DNA of 64,000 nt from Rahnella ecdela (lineage in GTDB: Bacteria; Pseudomonadota; Gammaproteobacteria; Enterobacterales; Enterobacteriaceae), in assembly GCF_019049625.1 (NCBI RefSeq), contig NZ_JAFMOY010000133.1, forward strand, positions 558,001-622,000, given 5' to 3'. The stretch's first letter is position 1, and each line of letters starts with the position of its first letter. Positions 46,837 through 60,819 of this stretch are shown in pieces. The position numbers were made by a program, and so were the translations under genes. The notes beneath the pieces were generated by a model. The model searched no databases and was not told where the DNA came from. It saw only the letters and a program-made list of their open reading frames with translations.

Positions 46837-47664
46837 ATGAATAGTAGAGTCCACCAAGGTCACTTTGCCCGTAAACGTTTTGGGCAAAACTTCTTAACCG
46901 ATCAGTTTGTTATCGATAGCATCGTATCGGCCATTCACCCTATGCCGGGCGAGGCTGTCGTTGAAATCGGTCCGGGTCTGGCGGCATTAACTGAGCCTGT
47001 CGCTTCACGCCTGGACAGCATGACGGTTATCGAACTCGACCGTGATCTGGCAACGCGTCTGGAAAATAACCCTAAGTATCAGGGCAAATTACGTGTCATT
47101 CAGTCTGACGCGATGAAAATCAATTTCGGCGAACTGTCTGAAGAACTCGGTCAGCCACTGCGCGTTTTTGGTAATCTGCCGTACAACATTTCTACGCCGC
47201 TGATGTTCCATTTGTTCACCTATACCAATGCCATCAAAGACATGCATTTTATGTTGCAGAAGGAAGTGGTAAACCGTCTGGTTGCAGGCCCGAACAGCAA
47301 GGCGTATGGTCGTTTAACGGTGATGGCGCAATATTATTGCAACGTGATCCCGGTTCTGGAAGTGCCACCTGAATCCTTCACGCCGGCACCTAAAGTCGAA
47401 TCCGCTGTGGTACGTTTAGTGCCGCATGAAGTGATCCCGTATCCGGTACCGGATATTCGCATCCTGAGCCGCCTGACCACCGACGCATTCAATCAGCGTC
47501 GCAAAACAGTGCGTAACAGCCTCGGCCACCTGTTCACACCAGAGCAAATGACCGAACTGGGCTTAGATCTCAGCATGCGTGCTGAAAATATTTCTGTAGA
47601 GCAATTCTGTAAACTGGCTAACTGGTTGTCCACACGACCTAAAACCCCGGAACCTCAGGAGTAG
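46837..47664 (+). CDS. rsmA: 16S rRNA (adenine(1518/1519)-N(6))-dimethyltransferase RsmA (KsgA)
   Basis: Dimethylates A1518 and A1519 of helix 45 in 16S rRNA; loss gives kasugamycin resistance. 275 residues, with the RKRFGQNFL start, SAM motif [12 protein letters not shown], and the catalytic NLPYNIST motif (NLPY, near residue 113). Only 5 bases separate it from pdxA. Confidence 0.98.
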   Translation: MNSRVHQGHFARKRFGQNFLTDQFVIDSIVSAIHPMPGEAVVEIGPGLAALTEPVASRLDSMTVIELDRDLATRLENNPKYQGKLRVIQSDAMKINFGELSEELGQPLRVFGNLPYNISTPLMFHLFTYTNAIKDMHFMLQKEVVNRLVAGPNSKAYGRLTVMAQYYCNVIPVLEVPPESFTPAPKVESAVVRLVPHEVIPYPVPDIRILSRLTTDAFNQRRKTVRNSLGHLFTPEQMTELGLDLSMRAENISVEQFCKLANWLSTRPKTPEPQE

Positions 47665-47668
47665 CGTT

Positions 47669-48046
47669 ATGCTTAATTCGCCCCGCGTTTGTGTTCAGGT
47701 GCAAAGTATCTACGTTGAGTCGCAGTCGATACCGGAAGAAGAACGTTTTGTCTTCGCTTACACCATCACCATCCGCAATCTGGGGCGTTTTAATGTGCAA
47801 CTGCTTCGCCGTTACTGGCTGATTACCAACAGTAACGGCCGCCAGACAGAAGTCCAGGGCGAAGGGGTTATCGGTGAACAGCCGCTAATCCTGCCGGGCA
47901 ACGAATTTCACTATACCAGCGGCGCGATTTTAGAAACGCCGCTGGGCACGATGGAAGGCCATTATGAAATGGTCGCACAAGACGGTGAAGCCTTCCGTGT
48001 GCCAGTTCCGGTCTTCCGCCTCGCCATCCCTACGCTGATAAATTAA
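47669..48046 (+). CDS. apaG: ApaG protein (DUF525)
   Basis: A 125-residue beta-sandwich protein of the ApaG/F-box-associated fold with the [11 protein letters not shown] and [10 protein letters not shown] segments and the [11 protein letters not shown] motif. Its biochemical role is not settled; it is almost always encoded between rsmA and apaH, as here. Confidence 0.96.
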   Translation: MLNSPRVCVQVQSIYVESQSIPEEERFVFAYTITIRNLGRFNVQLLRRYWLITNSNGRQTEVQGEGVIGEQPLILPGNEFHYTSGAILETPLGTMEGHYEMVAQDGEAFRVPVPVFRLAIPTLIN

Positions 48047-48051
48047 TCCTC

Positions 48052-48906
48052 ATGTCGACATATCTTATTGGTGATGTTCACGGCTGCATCGATGAACTCA
48101 AGGCGCTATTGGCGCAGGTGGATTTTAATCCGCAAAATGATGTCCTGTGGTTGACCGGTGATCTGGTCGCACGCGGTCCGTCCTCACTTGAAGTGCTGCG
48201 TTTTGTCAGTGGTTTGGGCGATTCGGTTCGCATGGTGCTGGGTAATCATGATTTGCATCTGCTGGCGGTGTACGCGGGGATCAGTTTTAACAAACCGAAA
48301 GATCGTATTACGCCTTTGCTTGAAGCCGAAGACGCGGATGAGCTGATTAACTGGCTGCGACGCCAGCCGGTGTTGCAGGTAGATGAAGAGCTGAAGCTGG
48401 TCATGGCGCACGCCGGGATCACGCCGCAGTGGGATCTCGAAACGGCGCAGATGTGTGCACGTGAAGTGGAATCCGTGCTGAGCAGTGATACCTATCCGCT
48501 GTTTCTGGATGCGATGTATGGCGATATGCCAAACAACTGGCATCCGGAGCTTTCCGGCCTGGCACGCCTGCGTTTCAGCACCAACGCCTTTACACGCATG
48601 CGCTACTGTTTCCCTAACGGCCAGCTGGATATGATCTGCAAAGATGTGCCGGAAAGCGCACCAAAACCGCTCAAACCCTGGTTTGATATTCCGGGTCCGG
48701 TACAGGAAGCAGGTTACAGCATTGCGTTTGGTCACTGGGCATCGCTGGAAGGAAAAGGCGCACCGGAAGGTATTTACGCACTCGATACCGGCTGTTGCTG
48801 GGGAGGGGATCTGACAATGTTGCGCTGGGAAGATAAAACTTACTTCACGCAGCCGTCAAACCGTCACAGTGAAAAAGAACATTCTGAGATCCCCAAAGCG
48901 ATTTAA
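48052..48906 (+). CDS. apaH: Bis(5'-nucleosyl)-tetraphosphatase ApaH
   Basis: Symmetrical Ap4A hydrolase of the PPP metallophosphatase family that also acts on Np4 RNA caps. 284 residues. Metal-binding motifs [14 protein letters not shown] and GNHDLHLL lie in order in the N-terminal third. Last gene of the lptD-surA-pdxA-rsmA-apaGH run, with a terminator following. Confidence 0.97.
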   Translation: MSTYLIGDVHGCIDELKALLAQVDFNPQNDVLWLTGDLVARGPSSLEVLRFVSGLGDSVRMVLGNHDLHLLAVYAGISFNKPKDRITPLLEAEDADELINWLRRQPVLQVDEELKLVMAHAGITPQWDLETAQMCAREVESVLSSDTYPLFLDAMYGDMPNNWHPELSGLARLRFSTNAFTRMRYCFPNGQLDMICKDVPESAPKPLKPWFDIPGPVQEAGYSIAFGHWASLEGKGAPEGIYALDTGCCWGGDLTMLRWEDKTYFTQPSNRHSEKEHSEIPKAI

Positions 48907-48930
48907 CTCAATCGCAGGCAATCAGATAGC

Positions 48931-48964
48931 AAAAAGGCACCTGCGAAGGGTGCCTTTTACTTTT
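48931..48964. terminator. Bidirectional terminator between apaH and folA
   Basis: GGCACC (48936-48941) pairs with GGTGCC (48949-48954) around a 7-base loop, with A5 on the left and TTTTACTTTT on the right. The genes on either side converge on it. Confidence 0.88.
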
Positions 48965-48998
48965 ACTGCTGACTACCCGCTGTCATGCTACCTGCGGA

Positions 48999-49484
48999 TC
49001 AGGCGCGGCGATCGAGAATTTCGAAGCAATAACCGTGGGAGTTCTGCTCATCCGCATCATGGAATTCGCTGAACGTGCTTTCCCAGTCATCCGGCTCGTA
49101 ATCAGGGAAATGCGTGTCGCCTTCCACTTCTGCATCAATGTGAGTGAGATATAAACGGTTAGCTTTTGGCAGAAGTTGCTCGTAAACGCGGCCTCCGCCC
49201 ATCACCATTACTTCTTCCACATCACCGGCCGCAGCCAGAGCAGCGTCAACGGACGTTACCCAGGTCACGCCTTCGTGTTCACCTGGTTTAGAGCTGATGA
49301 CAATATTCAGCCGGCCAGGCAAAGGGCGTCCGATTGACTCAAACGTCTTGCGTCCCATGATGACAGGTTTGTTAAGCGTATTACGCTTGAACCAGGCCAG
49401 ATCACCGGGTAAATGCCAAGGCATAGCGTTTTCCATGCCAATAACGCGATCGGTCGCCAGTGCGGCGATCAGGCTAATAATCAT
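48999..49484 (-). CDS. folA: Dihydrofolate reductase FolA
   Basis: NADPH-dependent reduction of dihydrofolate to tetrahydrofolate; the target of trimethoprim. 161 residues. The start [20 protein letters not shown], the substrate loop [13 protein letters not shown] (active-site Asp27), [15 protein letters not shown] and [12 protein letters not shown] are typical of the chromosomal enterobacterial enzyme. No resistance-type change can be judged reliably by eye. Confidence 0.98.
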   Translation of the reverse strand: MIISLIAALATDRVIGMENAMPWHLPGDLAWFKRNTLNKPVIMGRKTFESIGRPLPGRLNIVISSKPGEHEGVTWVTSVDAALAAAGDVEEVMVMGGGRVYEQLLPKANRLYLTHIDAEVEGDTHFPDYEPDDWESTFSEFHDADEQNSHGYCFEILDRRA

Positions 49485-49895
49485 TGTGAAGCCCTGTGTA
49501 AAAAAGAATTGGAGCGTGACCCGAAAAAAGAGCTGCCACTATACGGAAAGCCCTATCAGCCGTCGATAGGAAGACCAGCGCTTTACAAAGATATAAGGAA
49601 GCTTTAACTCTGCCGGGATATTCCCCGTTAAAAGTGCCAGCTCAGACGGTAAAGGGCGGTCAAAAACAGGCAGGTTTCGGGGCAATTCAGTCGAAAATGC
49701 TGAGCCCTGCATCTGCGGTTTGCGTTGTTCATCCGCGTTGTACAACAACCCTTACACACCGGGGCGTTTACGGTACAGCACGGGAAAGATCATTATAGCC
49801 GCCTGCAAAAAAAGCAATAAGAGTGATTTAACTTACCGGGGATTGGCGTATCATGCCGCCTTCTTTTGTTCTGATCATTGACGACGGTTATCTTC
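49485..49895. other. Intergenic region between folA and the LysE-family gene
   Basis: About 410 bases between two divergent genes, holding both promoters. On the plus strand a frame ending at 49607 reads [20 protein letters not shown] and more up to a stop; it has a protein-like, lysine-rich composition but no convincing start or ribosome site and overlaps the folA start. It was not called as a gene. Nothing else was recognised. Confidence 0.4.
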
Positions 49896-50510
49896 ATGCT
49901 TGAAACCACCCTTTTTGTTGCCAGTATCGCCTTCCTCGGCATGCTTTCTCCCGGCCCTGATTTCTTTCTGGTCATCAAAAATGCAGCCCGCTATCCGCGC
50001 ATTGCAGCACTCATGACGTCACTGGGTGTCATTTGCGGTGTGATCACGCATATGTCTTATTGCGTAGCCGGTCTGGCGGTAGTCATCACCACGACGCCGT
50101 GGTTATTCGATTTGCTGAAATACGTCGGTGCAGCTTATCTGATCTGGGTGGGCATTCAGGCACTGTTCTCACGCAGCAACAGCAAGATGAATCTCGATGG
50201 TCTGGAACCGCAACAGGTGAAATTGCGCACGGCTTTTGTGCAGGGCTATCTGTGTAATCTGCTTAATCCTAAGGCGACGCTGTTCTTCCTGGCGATGTTC
50301 ACGCAGGTCTTACAGATCAATTCCACTGTCGGTGAAAAGCTGTGGTATGCCTCGATAATTGTCGGCCTGTCTGCAATTTGGTGGCCGTCACTGGCGTTAC
50401 TGATCCAAAGCCCGCCGGTGCGTCGTGGTCTGGCAAAAGCGCAGAAAATTATCGATAAGCTGCTGGGTGGTGTGCTGATTGGTCTGGGTATTAAAGTCGC
50501 GCTGAGCTAA
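49896..50510 (+). CDS. LysE/RhtB-family amino-acid exporter
   Basis: A 204-residue inner-membrane protein with five to six hydrophobic segments. The N-terminal GMLSPGPDFFLVIKNA motif and the NLLNPKATLFFLAMF motif define the LysE/RhtB family of amino-acid and homoserine-lactone exporters; substrate cannot be told from sequence. The frame opens at a TTG (49878), but ATG 49896 (MLETTLFVAS) fits the family start. It is not present between folA and kefC in E. coli. Confidence 0.85.
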   Translation: MLETTLFVASIAFLGMLSPGPDFFLVIKNAARYPRIAALMTSLGVICGVITHMSYCVAGLAVVITTTPWLFDLLKYVGAAYLIWVGIQALFSRSNSKMNLDGLEPQQVKLRTAFVQGYLCNLLNPKATLFFLAMFTQVLQINSTVGEKLWYASIIVGLSAIWWPSLALLIQSPPVRRGLAKAQKIIDKLLGGVLIGLGIKVALS

Positions 50511-50532
50511 GTTGAGCGAAGTTCAGAAAGAA

Positions 50533-50559
50533 AAAACCGGTGCATCAGGCACCGGTTTT
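50533..50559. terminator. Bidirectional terminator between the LysE gene and kefC
   Basis: AAAACCGGTGC (50533-50543) pairs with GCACCGGTTTT (50549-50559), a perfect 11-bp stem with a 5-base loop. A-rich and T-rich flanks serve the two convergent genes. Confidence 0.9.
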
Positions 50560-50574
50560 CAGTTTTGAGTCTGT

Positions 50575-52428
50575 TTACCCCTTCGCTTCAATCACCTCGT
50601 TCTCCGGGGCTTTTCCGTCAATACTGCCTCGCCAGCCCTGCTGCTGACCGGAAGCCAGACGCACCTGATCCTGCTCAATCGCTGCCGTCAGCATATCTTT
50701 CGCACGCTGCATACTGGCGATGCGGAATTCGGTATCTTCGTAATTCTCGATAGTCGCTTCCAGCATTTTCAGGTTATAGCGCCGGAACAAATCGGCTTTC
50801 TCGCGGGCTTCATAGGCATCCAGCCCCAGCGCTTCCAGCACATCACGACCGACACGTAAAGATCCCTCAAACAGTTCACGTTCCGGCGCTTCCACACCTA
50901 ACTGACGCAGCTGATACCAGTGGTCAACGTCACGGGCACGGGCGATCACTTTCAGGTTAGGGAAATGCTCTTTCGCCAGCGCCGTCAGCTGAAGGTTAGC
51001 TTCCACATCATCAATGGCGTTAATCAGCACTTTGGCCTGCGCTGCGCCGGCCGATTCCAGCAAATCAACGCGAGTGGCATCGCCGTAAAACACTTTGGTA
51101 CCGAACTTGCGCAGCGTTTCGATATGATCCGGATCGTGATCTAAAACCACGGTATGAACGTTGTTGGCCAGTAACAGACGACCGGCAATCTGACCAAAAC
51201 GACCGAAACCGGCAATAATGACCTGCGCATTTTCTTCATCGATGGTGTCCTGCGGACGGTCATCTTTTGGCGCATTGCGTTCAAGCCTCGCGGACAGCAC
51301 CAGCAGCAACGGCGTCACCGCCATGGAAAGTGCTACCGCCAGCGTTAGCGCCTTCGACCATTCCACCGGTAACACACCCGCCATTTGCGCCGTACTGAAA
51401 ATTACGAAGGCAAATTCACTGCCCTGCCCGACTAAAATAGCAAACAGACCACGCTGTTTTTTCGGCACACCCAACCAGGGGGAAATCAGCCACAGTAACG
51501 CAGCTTTCAGCGCCATAAATCCGACCAGTAAAGTGGCGATCAAAAGCGGCTGATGGACCAGCGTACCGAAGTCGATAGACATGCCAACGCCGATAAAGAA
51601 CAGGCCGAGGAGCAGCCCTTTGAACGGCTGAATATCACTTTCCAGCGCGTGACGGTATTCAGAACTCGCCAGCAATACGCCAGCCAGAAACGCGCCCATC
51701 GCCATCGACATCCCGGCCATTTCCAGCAAAATACCGAAACCGAATACCAGAAAGAGCGCAACGGCACTGAATACTTCACGCATCCCGGAACGCGCCACAA
51801 AGTGCAGCAAAGGCCGGGTGACATAGCGTCCGAGCAGAATAACCAGCACCAGCGCACCCGCTACTTTTGCCGCCGACAGGCCAAAACTCATCAGCGTGGT
51901 CGCTTCACCGGTGCTCGCCAGCAACGGGATCATCGCCACCAGCGGGATCGCCGCGATATCCTGGAACAGCAATACGGCAAATGAACTGCGCCCGATCGGT
52001 GAGGCTGTCAGGCTGCGTTCACTCATCGCCTGCATGGCAATCGCCGTTGAGGACAACGCCAGCGTCAGGCCGATCAGCAAAGCGATTTTCCAGTCGAGGC
52101 CGAGGAAATAACAAAAGGCGCTGAGCACAACGCCGCAGCCGACCATCTGAATGCTGCCACCGCCAAACACCGAGGCACGCATCGTCCACAGCCGTTTTGG
52201 ATCCAGCTCCAGCCCGATGACAAACAGCATCAGTACCACACCGATTTCTGCAAAGGTCAGAATAGACTCCGCATCAGAAACCAGTTTCAGCCCCCACGGA
52301 CCGATAATGCAGCCGGCAATCAGATAACCGAGCACCGATCCCAGCCCCAGTCTTACCGCAATTGGCACGAACAATGCCGCCGAGCCGAGATAAATCAGCC
52401 CTTCAATCATCAGGTTATGGTTATCCAA
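50575..52428 (-). CDS. kefC: Glutathione-regulated potassium efflux antiporter KefC
   Basis: CPA2-family K+/H+ antiporter opened by glutathione adducts to protect against electrophiles. 617 residues: about 12 membrane segments, the regulatory loop with [12 protein letters not shown], then a cytosolic KTN (RCK) Rossmann domain starting [17 protein letters not shown], and a C-terminal tail. Co-encoded with its activator KefF, whose stop it overlaps by 8 bases. Confidence 0.96.
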   Translation of the reverse strand: MDNHNLMIEGLIYLGSAALFVPIAVRLGLGSVLGYLIAGCIIGPWGLKLVSDAESILTFAEIGVVLMLFVIGLELDPKRLWTMRASVFGGGSIQMVGCGVVLSAFCYFLGLDWKIALLIGLTLALSSTAIAMQAMSERSLTASPIGRSSFAVLLFQDIAAIPLVAMIPLLASTGEATTLMSFGLSAAKVAGALVLVILLGRYVTRPLLHFVARSGMREVFSAVALFLVFGFGILLEMAGMSMAMGAFLAGVLLASSEYRHALESDIQPFKGLLLGLFFIGVGMSIDFGTLVHQPLLIATLLVGFMALKAALLWLISPWLGVPKKQRGLFAILVGQGSEFAFVIFSTAQMAGVLPVEWSKALTLAVALSMAVTPLLLVLSARLERNAPKDDRPQDTIDEENAQVIIAGFGRFGQIAGRLLLANNVHTVVLDHDPDHIETLRKFGTKVFYGDATRVDLLESAGAAQAKVLINAIDDVEANLQLTALAKEHFPNLKVIARARDVDHWYQLRQLGVEAPERELFEGSLRVGRDVLEALGLDAYEAREKADLFRRYNLKMLEATIENYEDTEFRIASMQRAKDMLTAAIEQDQVRLASGQQQGWRGSIDGKAPENEVIEAKG

Positions 52429-52975
52429 AATCCACCTCCGGCGGGCAGCCTTCTTTCAGGCTCAGACAGGCAGTCAGACGACGACGATATTCTTCGCCCG
52501 CCGCTTTCAGCGCCACTTCGTCACAAATGAAGGTATTATGAACGGCAAAATACGGCAGCCAGTGCATACCACAATAGATAGCAGTCGCCTGCAACGGCTG
52601 CGCCAGCACATCAAAATCAGGATGATCGCCCAGTTCAAAGTGATGTTCGTTGCCGCCGGTCGTCACTGCCCACAGGCAATGCTTGCCATTCAGCGCATTA
52701 CCTTCGTGACCGTAAGCCCAACCGTGTTCGAGCACTTTGTCGATCCACAGTTTCATCAACGGCGGCAGGCTGTACCATTGGATAGGATGCTGAAATACCA
52801 CCAGATCCGCACGTTCAACCGCTTTCTGTTCAGCGGCAATATCAATATTAAAATCAGGGTAAAGGTCATACAGCGAACGCACTTCCACGTTGGGCAAATC
52901 GCTGACCGCCGAGAGCAATCCCTGGTTGGCCCGCGAATGGCGCGGATAAGGATGGGCGTAAATTATTAAAATCAT
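52421..52975 (-). CDS. kefF: KefC ancillary quinone oxidoreductase KefF
   Basis: FMN-dependent NAD(P)H:quinone reductase that binds KefC and is required for its full activity. 184 residues, flavodoxin-like fold with [13 protein letters not shown] at the N-terminus, [18 protein letters not shown] and the TTGGNEHHF loop. The frame extends to 53104, but ATG 52975 ([11 protein letters not shown]) is the family start. First gene of the kefFC pair. Confidence 0.95.
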   Translation of the reverse strand: MILIIYAHPYPRHSRANQGLLSAVSDLPNVEVRSLYDLYPDFNIDIAAEQKAVERADLVVFQHPIQWYSLPPLMKLWIDKVLEHGWAYGHEGNALNGKHCLWAVTTGGNEHHFELGDHPDFDVLAQPLQATAIYCGMHWLPYFAVHNTFICDEVALKAAGEEYRRRLTACLSLKEGCPPEVDFG

Positions 52976-53044
52976 GCAGGTCTCTTGTCTTATTAGCTTT
53001 ACTTCAGCATACGCAATTTTGGGCTTTCTGGTAAAAGCCGGGCG

Positions 53045-53080
53045 TATAAAAAGAAAAGGCGCAGCTTTCGCCACGCCTTT
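53045..53080 (-). terminator. carAB terminator
   Basis: On the minus strand AAAGGCG (53080-53074) pairs with CGCCTTT (53061-53055), followed by TTTTCTTTTTAT. It stands 33 bases after the carB stop and 70 bases before kefF. Confidence 0.85.
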
Positions 53081-53112
53081 CGCCGACTGTATATAACCCG
53101 TCAATTATGCCA

Positions 53113-56337
<3,225 letters not shown>

Positions 56338-56354
56338 TTTTTCTTGCTCCTGAT

Positions 56355-57527
56355 TTATTTGCCTATAAGAGTGGCGTCGTTTTTATTTGTTGCGCGAAAA
56401 GCTTCAATCAGTTCAATGAAGTGGTCGAACAGCGGAGCCGCATCGTGCGGGCCAGGGCTCGCTTCCGGATGGCCCTGGAAGCTGAACGCCGCTTTATCTG
56501 TGCGATGAATCCCCTGCACCGTGTGGTCGAACAGTGATTTGTGAGTCACACGCAGGTTAGCCGGCAGACCGGTTTCATCAACCGCAAAACCATGGTTCTG
56601 CGCGGTGATCATTACGATATCTTTATCGATATCTTTTACCGGGTGGTTACCACCGTGGTGGCCGAGCTTCATTTTGACTGTCTTCGCGCCGCTGGCCAGA
56701 GCCAGTAACTGATGGCCGAGACAAATGCCGAACACCGGAATATCGGTTTCGAGGAAAGTTTTAATGGCCGCGATAGCATAATCGCAAGGCTCCGGGTCAC
56801 CCGGGCCGTTGGAGAGGAAGATGCCGTCCGGATTCATTTTCAGGACTTCTTCTGCCGGCGTTTGAGCCGGAACTACCGTCAGACGGCAGCCGCGATCTAC
56901 CAGCATGCGCAGGATATTGCGTTTCGCGCCGTAGTCGTAAGCCACCACGTGAAATGGCAACTCTTCAGATTTCTTGGCTTCCGGTAGCTCGCCTTCGAGC
57001 GTCCAGCTACCTTGCTGCCAGCTATAGGACTCTGTGGTCGTGACTTCTTTTGCCAGATCCATCCCTTTCAGCCCCGGGAAGGCTTTGGCTTTTTGCAGTG
57101 CCAGTTCCGCATCCGGTGAATCGCCCGCGATGATGCACCCGTTCTGCGCGCCTTTTTCACGTAACAGACGGGTCAGCTTGCGGGTATCAATATCGGCGAT
57201 GGCAACGATGTTGTTGCGCTTGAGGTAATCAGAGAGGTTTTCTTCACTACGGTAGTTGCTGGCAATCAGAGGTAAATCGCGAATGACCAGGCCTTGAGCG
57301 TGTACTGCGGAGGATTCTGCATCAGCGGCGTTGGTGCCGACATTACCGATATGGGGATAAGTGAGAGTGACAATCTGGCGGGAATAGGAAGGATCAGTGA
57401 GGATTTCTTGATAACCGGTCATCGACGTATTGAAGACCACTTCCCCCACTGCCGACCCTTCTGCCCCGATGGCCCGACCGTGGAATTGGGTTCCGTCTTC
57501 CAGAACCAATAGCGCTGACTTTATCAA
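56355..57527 (-). CDS. carA: Carbamoyl-phosphate synthase small subunit CarA
   Basis: Glutamine amidotransferase subunit that feeds ammonia to CarB through a tunnel. 390 residues with class I GATase motifs [10 protein letters not shown] (catalytic Cys) and the late [11 protein letters not shown] (His/Glu). The start is judged to be TTG at 57527 (giving [17 protein letters not shown]), since GGAGG lies 5 bases before it and E. coli carA also begins with TTG. An ATG at 57539 overlaps the GGAGG itself and is unlikely. Confidence 0.97.
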   Translation of the reverse strand: MIKSALLVLEDGTQFHGRAIGAEGSAVGEVVFNTSMTGYQEILTDPSYSRQIVTLTYPHIGNVGTNAADAESSAVHAQGLVIRDLPLIASNYRSEENLSDYLKRNNIVAIADIDTRKLTRLLREKGAQNGCIIAGDSPDAELALQKAKAFPGLKGMDLAKEVTTTESYSWQQGSWTLEGELPEAKKSEELPFHVVAYDYGAKRNILRMLVDRGCRLTVVPAQTPAEEVLKMNPDGIFLSNGPGDPEPCDYAIAAIKTFLETDIPVFGICLGHQLLALASGAKTVKMKLGHHGGNHPVKDIDKDIVMITAQNHGFAVDETGLPANLRVTHKSLFDHTVQGIHRTDKAAFSFQGHPEASPGPHDAAPLFDHFIELIEAFRATNKNDATLIGK

Positions 57528-57538
57528 AGCATCCTCCA

Positions 57539-57575
57539 AGAATAATAAATCACAATATCTGCATATTAATTCAGA
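57539..57575 (-). promoter_or_regulatory. Two ArgR (ARG) boxes at the proximal carAB promoter
   Basis: On the minus strand TGAATTAATATGCA (57573-57560) and GTGATTTATTATTC (57553-57540) match halves of the ARG box consensus (TNTGAATWWWWATTCANW). They are spaced as a pair 20 bp apart, the arrangement that binds one ArgR hexamer. The first box is identical over this stretch to the E. coli carAB one. They lie 13-48 bases before the carA start and should cover P2. Confidence 0.85.
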
Positions 57576-57636
57576 TAACCAGATCTAAATCAATGCAAAA
57601 ATCGCTCCCAAAGCCAATTTTTGGCAAATTGCGCGC

Positions 57637-57665
57637 ATTCTAATGATGGCAGTTCCATTTGTCTA
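57637..57665 (-). promoter_or_regulatory. Distal carAB promoter P1
   Basis: TAGACA (57665-57660) and TAGAAT (57642-57637) on the minus strand are separated by 17 bases. It lies about 110 bases upstream of the carA start, as expected for the pyrimidine-controlled P1. A pyrimidine/purine-repressor-like element AACCGTTTGCG (57755-57765, plus strand) stands about 100 bases further upstream and resembles half of a PurR box. Confidence 0.7.
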
Positions 57666-57925
57666 CCAAAAGCACCAATATTTCTATCCTTTTCGCACAA
57701 CTCAGAGAAAAGGCTATATGACTGCCATAAAAATAGCGCCTAAGTGAGCATAGTAACCGTTTGCGGGGGAGGATGTCTGAAAAATGACGAGGAAAGCGGG
57801 ATTATTGCAGAACGAAAGAGTTGCCATGTCCAAAAAACGAACAACCAGTCATGAAAACTTCGAGAAAACATCACAAAAAAACCATCAGTTAATGAAAACT
57901 ACTCCAATGCGCTATTTTTCAATTA
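57666..57925. other. carA-dapB spacer
   Basis: About 260 bases between P1 and the dapB terminator. Upstream carAB control sites (IHF, PepA, PurR in E. coli) should lie here; only the PurR-like element was recognised. A 78-codon plus-strand frame (57784-58020) runs through the dapB terminator and into dapB antisense and was not called. Confidence 0.5.
57755..57765. promoter_or_regulatory. Possible PurR site upstream of carAB P1
   Basis: AACCGTTTGCG matches the PurR consensus (ACGCAAACGTTTGCGT) in one half and diverges in the other. In E. coli PurR binds upstream of carAB P1. Weak by sequence alone. Confidence 0.4.
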
Positions 57926-57960
57926 AAAAGAGAAGGGCAATCAAGGAACTGCCCTTTTAT
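57922..57960 (-). terminator. dapB terminator
   Basis: On the minus strand AAGGGCA (57956-57950) pairs with TGCCCTT (57939-57933) around a 10-base loop, followed by CTCTTTTTAATTG. It begins about 50 bases after the dapB stop, separating it from carAB. Confidence 0.8.
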
Positions 57961-58005
57961 CAAAAGATTATGACCAAAACAACCACATCACATCTAAATC
58001 ATTTA

Positions 58006-59416
<1,411 letters not shown>

Positions 59417-59443
59417 CCCTCACCAGACAGTCATCAGTGAGGG
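59417..59443 (+). repeat. Dyad in the porin upstream region
   Basis: CCCTCAC (59417-59423) and GTGAGGG (59437-59443) form a perfect 7-bp stem with a 13-base loop about 70 bases before the porin start codon. An A-rich tract follows rather than T, so it is not a plus-strand terminator; it could be a 5'-UTR hairpin or a protein site. Confidence 0.55.
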
Positions 59444-59513
59444 GAAAAATAAAAATACAGGGCCAATATTATTGCTGATTTTTTGTATCAGCATGTTGGC
59501 ACAGGGACTTAAG

Positions 59514-60659
59514 ATGAAATTCAAACTAAACAAAGTCGCGCAAGCGACCACTGCTGGCCTGTTATTCGGCTTAGCTTCTTTTGCTTCACACGCAGAAATC
59601 ACACTGATCAAACAAGATCCCCAGCCTAACGATCCGCTCAGCCGCCTGAATTTCCAGGTTGGCGGCAGTATTCGTCCACAATTCCAGTTCCAGAACGGCG
59701 TGAAAAACTACAAAACCAACGGTTTTGATGGCGGCACACGTTTCCGTTTTTCTGCTGATTATTATCTGTTTGATGACATCAGCTGGATTAACTACTACGA
59801 GCTGGGCGTGAACATTCCTGCCCTGACCGGCTGGGATAATCACCACGCAGATGGCGCGCATAATACCAGCCGTCGTATGCTTTACACCGGTCTGAAAAGC
59901 AAAACCTACGGTCAGCTGACCTTCGGTCAGCAAAACAGCGTTTACTATGATGTGGTCGGTGCGAAAACCGATATCTGGGACTACGATATGCTCGCCCAGG
60001 CACCGGGTAATGGTGTTAACGGCGATTACGATGGTTCATACCGTTCCCGTAAAATGCTGAAATATAAAAACACCTTCGGTGACGCGGACGTTTATGCATC
60101 CTACCTGTTCGAAGACAGCGAACTGCTTACCGGCAAAAATGGCCTGCGTTACAAACGTAACGGCGGCGGTTCCGTCGGTGTGGATTACCACATCACCAAA
60201 GATCTGACATGGGGTACTGCGTACAACTACACCGACGCAGAAATGAGAAATCCGGGCGACAACACGTCTAAAGACTACAACCAGAGCATTATCGGTACCG
60301 CACTGAGCTGGAAACCAGGCAACTGGACAGCATCCTTCGGTGGCGGTTACTACCATGACTTCCTGACCACTGGCCTGAAAAATGAAGACCAGTTCTTCGC
60401 AGGTGATGCATACGGTCTGGAATACTTCCTGGGCTACGCCTTCCCAATCAATCAGCTGGCCGTCAAAACCATCCAGCCATACTTCATGGGTGACCGTCTG
60501 ACCTATGTGACTGGCCGTAATTACCAGCGTATTGATAATGGTCTGGGTGTGTCTTTCCAGCTCGACTACGGCTTCCGTGTTGATTACGAACACGTGTTCA
60601 CATCCTCTACCGATAACCTCGGTGATATGAACCTGATCCGTCTGCGTTACGACTTCTAA
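59514..60659 (+). CDS. Outer-membrane porin (Gram-negative porin family)
   Basis: A 381-residue outer-membrane beta-barrel: signal peptide of about 27 residues (cleavage after ASFASHA), many alternating aromatic beta-strands, and a C-terminal RLRYDF ending in the phenylalanine that the BAM complex recognises. The frame opens at 59472, but ATG 59514 (MKFKLNKVAQATTAG) has AGGGAC upstream and gives a proper signal peptide. It is not an OmpC/OmpF copy by eye; a general or sugar-specific porin is likely. Followed by a carbohydrate-lactonase-like gene, so an uptake and metabolism pairing is possible but unproven. Confidence 0.8.
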   Translation: MKFKLNKVAQATTAGLLFGLASFASHAEITLIKQDPQPNDPLSRLNFQVGGSIRPQFQFQNGVKNYKTNGFDGGTRFRFSADYYLFDDISWINYYELGVNIPALTGWDNHHADGAHNTSRRMLYTGLKSKTYGQLTFGQQNSVYYDVVGAKTDIWDYDMLAQAPGNGVNGDYDGSYRSRKMLKYKNTFGDADVYASYLFEDSELLTGKNGLRYKRNGGGSVGVDYHITKDLTWGTAYNYTDAEMRNPGDNTSKDYNQSIIGTALSWKPGNWTASFGGGYYHDFLTTGLKNEDQFFAGDAYGLEYFLGYAFPINQLAVKTIQPYFMGDRLTYVTGRNYQRIDNGLGVSFQLDYGFRVDYEHVFTSSTDNLGDMNLIRLRYDF

Positions 60660-60680
60660 GCCTTAACGACTGAAGTTTAA

Positions 60681-60725
60681 GGGCCGGCTTTACGTCTTAT
60701 TGACGGGTTGGCCCTTTTTTTTTAC
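60681..60725 (+). terminator. Porin gene terminator
   Basis: GGGCC (60681-60685) pairs with GGCCC (60710-60714), with an inner CGTC/GACG stem, followed by a run of T from 60715. It lies 21 bases after the porin stop, so the next gene is a separate transcript. Confidence 0.88.
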
Positions 60726-60819
60726 ATCATTTCATCTATCCCGCGAACGCAAAGCCAGACTAGACTCATAGAGACAGCTGTCGCTATATTCACTTTGTAA
60801 CCTGCAGGAGAGCTTTGCG

